From contig CALQJI020000006.1 in the NCBI GenBank assembly GCA_943330855.2, positions 42,635-106,634 on the forward strand: 64,000 nt of DNA. Reading direction: 5' to 3'. Shown here in pieces: positions 8,561-16,551 of this stretch. The position numbers and the translations under genes are program-made. Source of the stretch: Klebsiella pneumoniae (GTDB taxonomy: Bacteria > Verrucomicrobiota > Verrucomicrobiia > Limisphaerales > SXTU01). The notes beneath the pieces were generated by a model. The model was given only the letters and a program-made list of their open reading frames with translations. It was not told where the DNA came from and searched no databases. Within the stretch, counting starts at the first letter, position 1; every line of letters begins with the position of its first letter.

Positions 8561-9406
8561 ATGGATTTAGTCGGACAGATTAAACAGCTCGCCGAAAAAT
8601 GCCTCGCCCGCCTCACGGGCGACGCTGCGCAAGCGATGTCCCCCGAGGAGCGAGCCCTACGTGACACCATCACACAAAGCGAGGGCACACTCGGCCCCGC
8701 GCACCCCGAAACCCTCGCGCTGCTCAGTCAACTGGCCTCCGGCCTCCGCCAGCTTGGCAGCCTCGCCGAGGCCGCCACCCTACTCAATCGCGTCCTCGAA
8801 GCCCACGAGCGCACCCTCGGCCCCGACCACCCCGACACGCTCACAAGCCAGCACGAACTCGGCAGCCTGCTCGCCGACCAAGGCTACGCCGTGGATGCCG
8901 AGGTCCTCCTGCGCAGCGCCGCCGACGGCCGTGAACGGGCCCTCGGCCCAAACCATCCCGACACCCTCACCAGCCTCAGCCGCATCGTCACCCTGCTGGC
9001 AGCACGCGGCGACATCGAGAATGCGCTCCTTCTCTGCAAACACGTCGTGGCCATCCGCCAGCGCGTGCTGGAGCCGGATGATCCCGACACCCTCACCAGC
9101 TTCGACCAACTCGCGAGCCTGCTCTACGACCAAGGCGATTTCGCCGCCGCCGAGCCGCACTGCCGCCGCACCTTGAGCTTGCGCGACCGCATCCTCGGCC
9201 CCGAGCACCCCGACTCCGGCATCGCCGCACACCGCCTCTCCCTCGTCCTCCGCGCCAGCGGACGCGGCACAAAAGCCCTGCCCTTGGCCGAGCGCGCCGA
9301 GCGCGTCCTGCGCGCCACCCTCGGCGACGACAACACCTGGACCCAAGCCGCCGCCGCGAACCTCAACGAAATCCGCGCCCAGTTCGGCATCAAGCTGAAA
9401 GAGTAG
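8561..9406 (+). CDS. Kinesin-light-chain-type TPR protein
   Basis: 281 residues made mainly of 42-residue tetratricopeptide units of the TPR_10/TPR_12 kind. The phrase LGPxHPDTLTS recurs at regular spacing (LGPAHPETLAL, LGPDHPDTLTS, LGPNHPDTLTS, LEPDDPDTLTS, LGPEHPDSGIA), giving about five units. There is no signal peptide, so it is probably a cytoplasmic protein-protein interaction scaffold. Its TAG stop lies in the GTAG foot of an inverted-repeat element that fills the gap to the convergent DUF1501 gene. Partner proteins are unknown. Confidence 0.85.
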   Translation: MDLVGQIKQLAEKCLARLTGDAAQAMSPEERALRDTITQSEGTLGPAHPETLALLSQLASGLRQLGSLAEAATLLNRVLEAHERTLGPDHPDTLTSQHELGSLLADQGYAVDAEVLLRSAADGRERALGPNHPDTLTSLSRIVTLLAARGDIENALLLCKHVVAIRQRVLEPDDPDTLTSFDQLASLLYDQGDFAAAEPHCRRTLSLRDRILGPEHPDSGIAAHRLSLVLRASGRGTKALPLAERAERVLRATLGDDNTWTQAAAANLNEIRAQFGIKLKE

Positions 9407-9472
9407 CCGCCGAGGTAAGGAGGCGGAGAGATTGAAACGCGAACCGGTCCGCCTCCGCACCTCGACGCCTAC
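9403..9472. repeat. GTAG-footed inverted-repeat element, CCGCCGAGG family, copy 1
   Basis: Two 25-nt arms (9403-9427 and 9448-9472) match at about 21 positions as an inverted repeat. The element opens with GTAG CCGCCGAGG and closes with CCTCGACGCCTAC. It fills the whole gap between two convergent genes, and its two feet provide the TAG stops of both: 9404-9406 for the TPR gene and 9469-9471 (read as CTA) for the DUF1501 gene. A second copy lies at 59388-59458. The layout fits a REPIN and could double as a bidirectional terminator. Confidence 0.8.
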
Positions 9473-10914
9473 GTGGGTTTGCCAATCAGCCCGCTAACAA
9501 CTCGAGCCCCGCTGACTTCGGCATCGGTCAGCGTCTCGTTGCGACCGTGGTGGCGGAAGGTGACTCGCTCGTGGTCCAAGCCGAGTTGGTGCAACAACGT
9601 CGCGTGCAGGTCCGGGATGCTCACGCGGTCACGCACAGCGCGGTAGCCGAAGTCATCCGTCGCGCCGTGAATGTGGCCGCGCTTGAAGCCGCCGCCCGCC
9701 AGCAGCAGCGAGAACGCGTGGCGGTTGTGGTCGCGGCCCATGCCGTTCTGCGAGACGGGTTGTCGGCCGAACTCGCCGGCCCAGATGACGATGGTGTTCT
9801 CCAGCAGCCCGCGCGCTTTCAGGTCGCGGATGAGTGCGGCGGACGGCAGGTCGGTCATCGCGGCGATGTCGGCGATTTCCGTGTCCACATTGCGGTGCGA
9901 ATCCCACGGTTGGATAAAGGGCTTGATGGGCGTGAAGACCTGCACGAAACGCACGCCCGCCTCGACGAGCCGTCGCGCGGCGAGGCAGCGCTGGCCGTAG
10001 CTGCGTGTGACCGGGTCGTCGAGGCCGTAGAGCTGGCGCGTGGCCTGGCTCTCCGTATCAAGTTTGAAGGCGTCGGTCGCCGCGAGCTGCATCCGGGCGG
10101 CCAGTTCGTAGTTCTGGAGGCGCGCTTCCAACTCAGGTTCGCCGGGGAAGGCTTGTTGATGGCGGCGGTTCAGTTTGGCGAGCAGTTCAAGCTGGGCGCG
10201 GCGTGACTCCGCCGCGACGGGCTGAGCGGGATGCAAGTTGAGCACCGGCGCACCGCGTGTGCTGAACTCCGTGCCGCGATGCACGGCGGGGAGCCAGCCA
10301 TTCTGCCACAGCAGTTGCCCGTGCGTGCTGTAACCCTCCGGGTCGCGGAGCACGACGTAGGCGGGGAGGTTTTGATTCTCCGTGCCCAGCGCGTAGCTCA
10401 CCCACGAGCCGAGCGAGGGGCGGCCCATGAAGATTTTCCCGGTGCTCAAAAGGATGAGCGCTTCCCCGTGGTTGTTGTGCTCGCTGTGCATCGAGCGCAC
10501 GAGGGTCATTTCGTCAGCGAGGGCGGCGAGGTTCGGGAGCGCGTCGCTGATTTCCATGCCGCATTGACCGCGGGCTCGAAAGCGCCACGGGCTGCCGAGG
10601 ATGCGATTGGCCTCGCTGCCTTTCTGAAACATCTCGACGCGCTCGGCGTGCGGATGGCCATCGAATTTTCCCAACGCGGGCTTGGGGTCAAAGAGGTCCA
10701 TCTGGCTCGGCCCGCCGACTTGAGTGAGGAAGATAACGGACTTTGCAGGCGGGGTGAGCGCGGAGGGCTTCGGTGTGAAGGGCGAAACGGCGGCACCAGC
10801 AGCGCCGGCGAGCAGTGCGGCCATCGCCAGCGCGCCGAATCCCAACGCGCCCGCGCGGAGGACCGCACGGCGGGAGAACTCCGTCGCACTGGTAGGGTTG
10901 AGTGCGCGCTTCAC
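9469..10914 (-). CDS. DUF1501 protein with Tat-like signal
   Basis: 481 residues, GTG start at 10914 overlapping the stop of the DUF1553 gene (GTGA). N-terminal SRRAVLRAGALGFGALAMAALL is a twin-arginine-like signal, so export in folded form is likely. DUF1501 belongs to the alkaline-phosphatase/sulfatase-like superfamily; LTQVGGPSQMDLFDPKP, IWAGEFGRQP and GRDHNRHAFSLLLAGGG are its conserved segments, with the Asp, Glu and His positions expected for metal binding. Biochemical role is unproven. It is almost always paired with DUF1549/DUF1553 proteins in planctomycetes and verrucomicrobia, as here. Confidence 0.92.
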   Translation of the reverse strand: MKRALNPTSATEFSRRAVLRAGALGFGALAMAALLAGAAGAAVSPFTPKPSALTPPAKSVIFLTQVGGPSQMDLFDPKPALGKFDGHPHAERVEMFQKGSEANRILGSPWRFRARGQCGMEISDALPNLAALADEMTLVRSMHSEHNNHGEALILLSTGKIFMGRPSLGSWVSYALGTENQNLPAYVVLRDPEGYSTHGQLLWQNGWLPAVHRGTEFSTRGAPVLNLHPAQPVAAESRRAQLELLAKLNRRHQQAFPGEPELEARLQNYELAARMQLAATDAFKLDTESQATRQLYGLDDPVTRSYGQRCLAARRLVEAGVRFVQVFTPIKPFIQPWDSHRNVDTEIADIAAMTDLPSAALIRDLKARGLLENTIVIWAGEFGRQPVSQNGMGRDHNRHAFSLLLAGGGFKRGHIHGATDDFGYRAVRDRVSIPDLHATLLHQLGLDHERVTFRHHGRNETLTDAEVSGARVVSGLIGKPT

Positions 10915-13364
10915 GGGATAGAGAGGAACTCGCTCGTATTAAGCAGCGTGTGGCAGACGTGCGCGAGCGCGGCTTCGCGGGCGGCTGGAAGGTTCGCTCC
11001 GCTCGTGAGCTGGCGCACACCTTCGCGCTCGGCGAGGGCGTGGCACCAGCGGGTTTCCTCGCCGGTGGGTGCCCGACCGAGGGCCAGGGCGAAGGCGAGT
11101 TCAATTCGCGCGACCGTGTCGGGCTGCGCCACACAGACCCGAGCGGCGAGGCCTTGGGCGCGCTCGATGACGAACGGGTCGTTCAACAAGGTGAGCGACT
11201 GTGACACGCTCGCGGCAGCGGGCCGGCGGAGACAGTTCGCGTTGAGGACTGGCTGGTCAAAGGCGGACAACAGCGAGGGGTGGTATGTGCGGCGTTGCAG
11301 CAGGTAAAGGCTGCGGCGGAAGGCGTCCTCGGGGCGGACGAGCTTCTGGCTGGAAATGCCAACAGTGCCGTCGGAGCGGACCTCCGTGATGACAGGCGGG
11401 CCACCCGCACGGAGGTCTAGCTGGCCGCTGACGGCGAGAAGGGAGTCACGGACCATCTCGGATTCGAGGCGGCGGAGGCGCTGGTGCCAGAGGCGGTCGT
11501 TGGCAGGGTCCGCCCGCTGGGCGCGCGCGGCGAGGGGCGGGTCGGCGACGGTCGAGCTGCTTTGTTGATAGGTGGACGAATAAACGAGGAGGCGAATCAT
11601 CGGCTTCAGCTGCCAGCCGTTGCGGATGAACTCTGCGGCCAGCCAGTCGAGCAGCTCGGGGTGCGTGGGGCGCGCGCCGGAGACGCCGAGGTTCGCGCTG
11701 GTCTCGACGAGGCCGCGCCCGAAGAGCTGTTGCCAGACGCGGTTCATGAGCACGCGGGCGACGAGCGCGGCAGCGGGGCTGTCGGGGGCCGTGAGTTGTT
11801 GCGCGAGCGCGAGGCGGCGACCGCTGGTGGGCCCGGTAGGGTGAGACTCCGTCGAACCCTTTTTGCCGACGGAGGAGGCGCGCGCAGAGCGTGTTTCTGG
11901 GCTGGGCGTGACCCGGCCCGATATGCTCGCTGCACTCGGCTCGCTGCGCTCGAGTTGGGGCTCGACGGAGTCTCGCCCTACCGGTCGGTGGGGAGCGCGG
12001 AGCAGCACGGGGAGCGCGGGCTGAACTTCCTCGGCGGGCTTGGCGAACTCGCCGCGGCGGAGGACATGGACGGGCGTGGGCTTGGCGGTGTCGAAGACGG
12101 CGTGGATTTGCGGCGGAATGGGGCGGCGGGCGTTGACGGCGGCGATGGCCTGGTCGAGCCGCTCCCACTCGGCTTTGTCCGGCGCGGTGAGCGTGGCGCG
12201 GACTTCGTCGGTCGTCACGCGGAGCAGTCGCTCGAAGCGGCCCACGAGGCGGCGGTGGTCCTCGTTGCGCTTCTCGAAAGGTGTGCGCGCGGCGAGCTTG
12301 GCCTCAGCTCGGAGTTCCGCCGGGATGCGAGGCAGCCGGGTTTCGAGCAACTGGTCGCGATAGCGGTCGCGGAGGGTCTGTTGCTGTTGCTTGAGGGCCT
12401 TGAGCTCGGTGTCCAGCGCGGCGAGCTGCTGGGCGTGAGCGGGTTGCGCGGCCTTCGGCAGGTCGGTGAGCACGCGGTCCTTGGGGCGCAGCCAGGCTTG
12501 CGGGTTGAAGGCGGGCGCAAAGTGGGCGACGAAGCTGAAGTAGTCGCGCTGGGTGAGCGGTTCGTATTTGTGGTCGTGGCAGCGGGCGCAATTGAGCGTG
12601 ATGCCGAGGAGGTTGGCGGCGACGGTTTCGGTGGTTTCCTGAAGAATGAGGTGGTGGATGTCGGGCGTGTTCGTCTCGTCGGCATCAGTCGTGTCTGGGG
12701 CGACTCGCAGGAAACCGGTGGCGGTAAGGAGCGTGCGCATCTCGGCGTTGAAAGCGTCGGCTCCACGCCAGTCCACAATCTCGTCGCCGGCGAGTTGTTC
12801 GAGAAGGAAGCGGTCGAATGGTTTGTCCGCGTTGAAGGCAGCAATGACGTAGTCACGATAGCGCCACTTGTCAGCGGCGACGGGGACGTTGATGGGATCG
12901 TTGTCATGGTCCAACACATCCACGTAACTGACGGCATCCAACCACCAACGGCCCCATCGCTCGCCGAACTCAGGTGAGTTGAGGAGCCGCTCGACGGCGC
13001 GGTTCACACTTTCCCGCTTTCCCGCATTCCCACTTTCTCCCCGGGCAGGTGGGAGGGGGAGAGCAACTACCTCCTCCGCTGTGGGTGGTAGGCCGGTGAG
13101 GTCGAAGGTGAGGCGGCGGAGCAGCGTGTTGACAGGCGCGGCGGGGGAGAGGTGGAGGCCGGCGGTTTCGAGTCGGGCGACTATGAATGCGTCCACGGGG
13201 TTGTGGACGCGGGAGGCGTCTTTGACGGCGGGGATGGTTTGCGGGGCAAGCGGCTGGAAGGCCCAATGGGTTGAAGTGGCTGAGGCTGTCACGCCTTCGC
13301 TGCGACCCGTAAGCCAAAGCAGCCCGCACAAGGCGAAGCGCGCGAGATGTTGCCGAGGTCGCAT
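10911..13364 (-). CDS. DUF1549/DUF1553 protein without N-terminal PSCyt1 domain
   Basis: 817 residues from the ATG at 13364, which begins a signal-like stretch ([12 protein letters not shown]); an in-frame ATG at 13427 would add 21. DUF1549 runs from about [11 protein letters not shown] to [13 protein letters not shown], whose CxxCH may bind haem, and DUF1553 from RRLALAQQL to the C-terminus. The N-terminal planctomycete cytochrome c domain found in the other two copies is absent. Two repeat insertions are translated in frame: a TTTCCC-rich stretch at 13003-13050 and a palindromic element at 11833-11984. Likely co-exported partner of the downstream DUF1501 protein; function unproven. Confidence 0.9.
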   Translation of the reverse strand: MRPRQHLARFALCGLLWLTGRSEGVTASATSTHWAFQPLAPQTIPAVKDASRVHNPVDAFIVARLETAGLHLSPAAPVNTLLRRLTFDLTGLPPTAEEVVALPLPPARGESGNAGKRESVNRAVERLLNSPEFGERWGRWWLDAVSYVDVLDHDNDPINVPVAADKWRYRDYVIAAFNADKPFDRFLLEQLAGDEIVDWRGADAFNAEMRTLLTATGFLRVAPDTTDADETNTPDIHHLILQETTETVAANLLGITLNCARCHDHKYEPLTQRDYFSFVAHFAPAFNPQAWLRPKDRVLTDLPKAAQPAHAQQLAALDTELKALKQQQQTLRDRYRDQLLETRLPRIPAELRAEAKLAARTPFEKRNEDHRRLVGRFERLLRVTTDEVRATLTAPDKAEWERLDQAIAAVNARRPIPPQIHAVFDTAKPTPVHVLRRGEFAKPAEEVQPALPVLLRAPHRPVGRDSVEPQLERSEPSAASISGRVTPSPETRSARASSVGKKGSTESHPTGPTSGRRLALAQQLTAPDSPAAALVARVLMNRVWQQLFGRGLVETSANLGVSGARPTHPELLDWLAAEFIRNGWQLKPMIRLLVYSSTYQQSSSTVADPPLAARAQRADPANDRLWHQRLRRLESEMVRDSLLAVSGQLDLRAGGPPVITEVRSDGTVGISSQKLVRPEDAFRRSLYLLQRRTYHPSLLSAFDQPVLNANCLRRPAAASVSQSLTLLNDPFVIERAQGLAARVCVAQPDTVARIELAFALALGRAPTGEETRWCHALAEREGVRQLTSGANLPAAREAALAHVCHTLLNTSEFLSIP
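11833..11984. repeat. GTAG-footed palindromic element inside a DUF1553 gene (family R2, copy 1)
   Basis: 152 bp bounded by 27-nt inverted arms (11833-11859 and 11958-11984) that match at 25 positions. Each arm contains GTAG followed by GGTGAGACTCCGTCGA, which folds as GGGT-ga-GAC-tcc-GTC-ga-ACCC. It is read through in frame and adds roughly 50 Ser/Arg/Glu-rich residues just before the DUF1553 domain. A related copy lies at 56743-56861, where it is intergenic, so this is a dispersed element rather than native coding sequence. Confidence 0.82.
13003..13050. repeat. TTTCCC-rich degenerate direct repeat inside the DUF1553 gene
   Basis: The stretch CACTTTCCCGCTTTCCCGCA followed by TTCCCACTTTCTCC is a degenerate short tandem repeat of about 9 bp units. 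It is translated as [12 protein letters not shown] between the first conserved DUF1549 block and the following helix, where the other two PSD1 proteins have only a short acidic linker. It resembles the AGTGGGAAAGTGAGAAA type of simple repeat also seen at 39949-40044. Confidence 0.55.
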
Positions 13365-13482
13365 GGTGGCTTGAGTCGCGGGAAGTTTCGCGACCGCGAC
13401 GGCGAAAGCAACGGAGAGTTTTCCCACGGCTCGCAGCAGGCGGCTGCAAGCACGACGGGAGTTAGGCTGCTCCCCTCGTGGC

Positions 13483-13514
13483 GAAGCGGCTGCGGACGTG
13501 GGCGTCCGCGCTTC
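13483..13514. terminator. Hairpin with GCGGACG-tggg-CGTCCGC stem (copy 1)
   Basis: GCGGACG and CGTCCGC pair perfectly around a 4-nt loop, and flanking GAAGC/GCTTC extends the stem. It lies 4 bp beyond the stop of the MarR-type gene (minus strand) and upstream of the DUF1553 gene. A second copy with the same stem at 57758-57780 is also immediately after a minus-strand stop codon. No T-tract follows, so termination is inferred from position and stem strength only. Confidence 0.5.
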
Positions 13515-13517
13515 ATC

Positions 13518-14021
13518 TCACTTGCCGCGCTTCGGAGATTTCTCAGCGGCCTCGCGGCAGGCGTCGGCGACAGCGGCGAGCTGGGTGAGGAAGCCTTCGC
13601 GTTCGCCTTCGGGCACCACGGTGAGGACGCTGGCTTGCAGGCCGATGGCGAGTTCGCGCAGTTGTTTGTAGAGGCGTTTGCCCTCGGGCTTCACGCGGAT
13701 GCGATAGGCGCGGCGGTCCTTCTCGTGCGGCAGGCGCTCAATCCAGCCGGCGGCTTCCATGCGCTCGACGAGGGACGCGATGGTGTTCGGGTCGCTGCTC
13801 ATCAGCTTGGTCAACTCGCCTTGCGTGATGCCCTTCGCGTCGGCCTCGGTGAGGCAGCGGAGCGCGGTGAACTGGTCGGGCGTCGCGCCCGTGCCCGCGA
13901 TGCGGCGGCGGAAGGCCTGGTTCAAGCCATACCACGCGCGGCGCAACAGCGGAGGCAGCCGACGACGGTCGGGCGAGTCAATGGGCTGGGCTGGGGGCGT
14001 TGAATTTGGGCGGGTGGCCAT
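13518..14021 (-). CDS. MarR-family transcriptional regulator
   Basis: 167 residues from the ATG at 14021; an upstream ATG at 14084 gives an implausible N-terminus. The winged helix-turn-helix is visible: TPDQFTALRCL, TQGELTKLMSSDPNTIASLVERMEAAGWIER, then the wing LPHEKDRRAYRIRVKPEG with the DxR motif typical of MarR. It probably binds as a dimer to a palindrome in its own promoter; two palindromes lie just upstream (14045-14063 and 14072-14086). It is divergent from the PQQ-propeller genes, which are candidate targets. Ligand unknown. Confidence 0.9.
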   Translation of the reverse strand: MATRPNSTPPAQPIDSPDRRRLPPLLRRAWYGLNQAFRRRIAGTGATPDQFTALRCLTEADAKGITQGELTKLMSSDPNTIASLVERMEAAGWIERLPHEKDRRAYRIRVKPEGKRLYKQLRELAIGLQASVLTVVPEGEREGFLTQLAAVADACREAAEKSPKRGK

Positions 14022-14044
14022 AGGTCGGAAACCAGTGTGCAGAT

Positions 14045-14086
14045 AATACGTGTCCGTAGTATTTGGTTGCGCAGTGCCGCGCACTG
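14045..14086. promoter_or_regulatory. Candidate MarR operator palindromes in the divergent intergenic region
   Basis: Two dyads lie between the MarR gene and the PQQ-propeller gene. AATAC...GTATT (14045-14063) has 5-bp arms around a 9-nt centre, the size of many MarR sites. CAGTGCCGCGCACTG (14072-14086) is a 6+3+6 perfect palindrome. Either could be the autoregulatory operator. Placement supports this; no binding evidence exists. Confidence 0.4.
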
Positions 14087-14183
14087 TGGAAAATCACCGC
14101 AACGCTGGGAAGAGAATTTGTTGCCGCCCAACGTGTGTTTGCCAACGTAGCCGCCACTTGCCACGACTTTGAACGCTCAGGCC

Positions 14184-16514
14184 ATGAAACTACTGACTCC
14201 CGCTCTCCTTACATTGCTGTGCGCGTGTTCGCTCACGCAGCACGCCGCCAGCGCCGCTCCCGCCGCCGCTCCCGTGAAGGGCTGGCTCGCTTGGCGTGGG
14301 CCGAACCAGAACGGCACGTCCGCTGAAAAGGGTTTGCCCAGCGCGATTGACCCGAAAAAGCCGCTGTGGACCGCCGAGTTCCCTGGCCAGTCCGCGCCGG
14401 TCATCGCCAACGGCAAGCTCTACATCATGGGCTACCTCGGCGAGGGCGCGGAGTTGCAGGAGGGCGTGCGGTGCTTCGACGCGGAAACGGGGAAGATGCT
14501 TTGGGAGAAGCGCTACACGGACTTCCTGTCTGACACGATTTACCTGCGCTACGCGACGAGCAGTCCGACGGTGGACCCGGAGACGGGCAACGTCTATACG
14601 CTCGGCACGCAGGGGATGCTCAACGCGTTCACGGCGGACGGCAAGGAGCTGTGGAGCTACTCGATGATGGAGCAGTTCGGTCGGCTCACGTTCCCGAACT
14701 CGCGCACGGCCACGCCGCTGATTGATGGCGACCTCGTCATCGTGCGTGGCGTCACCTCCAACTGGGGCAATCAAGGCGCGGCGGGCGACCGCATGTATGC
14801 CTTCGACAAAAAGACAGGCGAACTCGTGTGGGCCTGCTGGTCCGGCGAACGCCCGCGCGACAACTCCTTCTCGCACCCGGTGCTCACGTGGTTCAAGGGC
14901 AAGCGCGTGCTCATCACCGCGACCGGCGACGGCAACGTGTTCTGCGCGAATGCTCGCACGGGCGAGGCCATCTGGCGCGTGCCGCTGTTCAAGGCGGGCA
15001 TCAACTCCACGGCCGTCGTCCACAACAACGACAAGGTCATCGCCATCTTCGGCACGCCCTACGAGCCCGGCCAGATGGTGTGCATGAAGATTCCGCAAGT
15101 GGAGCCGACCAACCCGACGAACGCGCCGGTGGTGGTCGAACGGCAGGCGGTTGAGCTATGGCACACGCCGGAGATTTCAACTTCCACGAGCCATCCGATT
15201 CTGGTGGGCGACCGCGTTTACGTCGTCGCGGAGAAGGGCGACCTCTGCTGTGTGGACGTGAACAACGGGAAGATTCTCTGGCGCGTGAAGCTGGGCATCG
15301 AGCAGCGCAACGCCGGCCTCGTCCACGCCGACGGCAAGCTCTACGTCCCGATGCTCGACGACCCCGCGAGCAAAGGCTCGGGCGAGGGCGACGCGGGCAC
15401 GACCGGCGCATTCTACATCATTGAGCCGAGCGACAAGGAAGGGAAGATTCTCAGCCACGTCCCGCTCGAAGGCCGCTGCTTCGGCACACCGGCGGTCTAT
15501 AACGGGAAGATCTATATGCAGACCACGAAGAAACTTTATTGCTTCGGCAAGGCGGGTAACAACCCCGGGCTCCCGCCCGAGCCGGTTGCCGAGAAGTGGC
15601 CCGCGCCCGGCAAGGCGACCCAGCTCCAGATCATTCCGAGCGAAGTGCTGTTGAAGCCGAATCAAGCAGCGTCCTTCCACATCCGCTCGCTCGACGCGAA
15701 CGGCTTTGTCGTGCAGGAGAACCTTGACCCGAAGACTTTGAAATGGGTTGGCTACATCCCACCGACGGCCAAGGTCCGTGCCAGCATGAAGGGCGCGTTC
15801 AACGCGAACGGCCAACTCGTCGCCGGGCCCGATGTGGTGCCCAGCGCAGGCGCGTTCGAGGGGACGCTCGGTGACATGCACGGCTACATTCGCGGCCGCG
15901 TGCTGCCGGGCTTGCCGATCAAGGAGAACTTCGAGGGCTTTGACATTTCAGTAGTTCACGAGACGGAAGAGGGCGTGAAGTTCGCCTACCCGCCACTGCC
16001 GTGGATTGGGCCGCGCTTCAAGTTCGAGGTGCGCGAGGCTGGCGACACGAAGGCACTGGTGAAGGCGATTGATAACAAATTCTTCCAGCGCGCGACGGTC
16101 TTCATGGGCGAGCCGAGCCTGAAGAACTACACCGTGCAGACCGACGTGATGAGCGAGGGCAAGCCGCGCAAGATGTCGGAGGTCGGCCAAATCAATCAGC
16201 GCTACCTGATCGTGCTCCGGGGCAACGCGCAGGAAATCGAAGTGAACTCGAACCAGGAGCGGCTGAAGGTCTCCGTGCCGTTCAAGTGGAAGGCGAACGA
16301 GTGGATGACCCTCAAGTCCCGCGTGGACATTAAGCCCGACGGCTCCGGCGTGGTGCGCGCGAAGGCGTGGAAGCGCGGCGAGCCGGAGCCCGCCGAATGG
16401 ACCATCGAGGTGCCGCACAAGATTGCCCACCAGAACGGCTGCCCGGGCCTCTACGGCTTCGCGCCGCAGGAGATGCGGGTGTTCATTGATAACGTGAGCG
16501 TGACCGCCAACTAA
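14184..16514 (+). CDS. PQQ-binding-like beta-propeller protein with C-terminal sugar-binding-like domain
   Basis: 776 residues; the start is the ATG at 14184, which opens a signal peptide (KLLTPALLTLLCACSL). Residues about 35-480 show repeated propeller blades with the pattern GKLYIMG...CFDAETGKMLWEKR, YAFDKKTGELVWACW and CVDVNNGKILWRVKLG, as in BamB and quinoprotein dehydrogenases. The last 200 residues (from ENFEGFD) look like a jelly-roll of the DUF1080/LamG kind. Catalytic PQQ-dehydrogenase residues are not evident, so a binding or scaffolding role outside the inner membrane is more likely. Followed by a second propeller gene 37 bp downstream. Confidence 0.85.
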   Translation: MKLLTPALLTLLCACSLTQHAASAAPAAAPVKGWLAWRGPNQNGTSAEKGLPSAIDPKKPLWTAEFPGQSAPVIANGKLYIMGYLGEGAELQEGVRCFDAETGKMLWEKRYTDFLSDTIYLRYATSSPTVDPETGNVYTLGTQGMLNAFTADGKELWSYSMMEQFGRLTFPNSRTATPLIDGDLVIVRGVTSNWGNQGAAGDRMYAFDKKTGELVWACWSGERPRDNSFSHPVLTWFKGKRVLITATGDGNVFCANARTGEAIWRVPLFKAGINSTAVVHNNDKVIAIFGTPYEPGQMVCMKIPQVEPTNPTNAPVVVERQAVELWHTPEISTSTSHPILVGDRVYVVAEKGDLCCVDVNNGKILWRVKLGIEQRNAGLVHADGKLYVPMLDDPASKGSGEGDAGTTGAFYIIEPSDKEGKILSHVPLEGRCFGTPAVYNGKIYMQTTKKLYCFGKAGNNPGLPPEPVAEKWPAPGKATQLQIIPSEVLLKPNQAASFHIRSLDANGFVVQENLDPKTLKWVGYIPPTAKVRASMKGAFNANGQLVAGPDVVPSAGAFEGTLGDMHGYIRGRVLPGLPIKENFEGFDISVVHETEEGVKFAYPPLPWIGPRFKFEVREAGDTKALVKAIDNKFFQRATVFMGEPSLKNYTVQTDVMSEGKPRKMSEVGQINQRYLIVLRGNAQEIEVNSNQERLKVSVPFKWKANEWMTLKSRVDIKPDGSGVVRAKAWKRGEPEPAEWTIEVPHKIAHQNGCPGLYGFAPQEMRVFIDNVSVTAN

Positions 16515-16551
16515 ACCCTCCAGCCAACAACTCTCTTAATCCGAAACCAAT

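Noticed and set aside
11826..11992. GGTGGG target-site duplication around the R2 element
   Set aside because: The 6-bp direct repeat exists (11826 and 11987), but it is short, G-rich and does not give an in-frame insertion length, so it is likely chance.
11484..12977. 497-residue open frame antisense to the DUF1553 gene
   Set aside because: Gly/Val/Glu-rich shadow without motifs; the opposite strand carries a recognisable DUF1549/DUF1553 protein.
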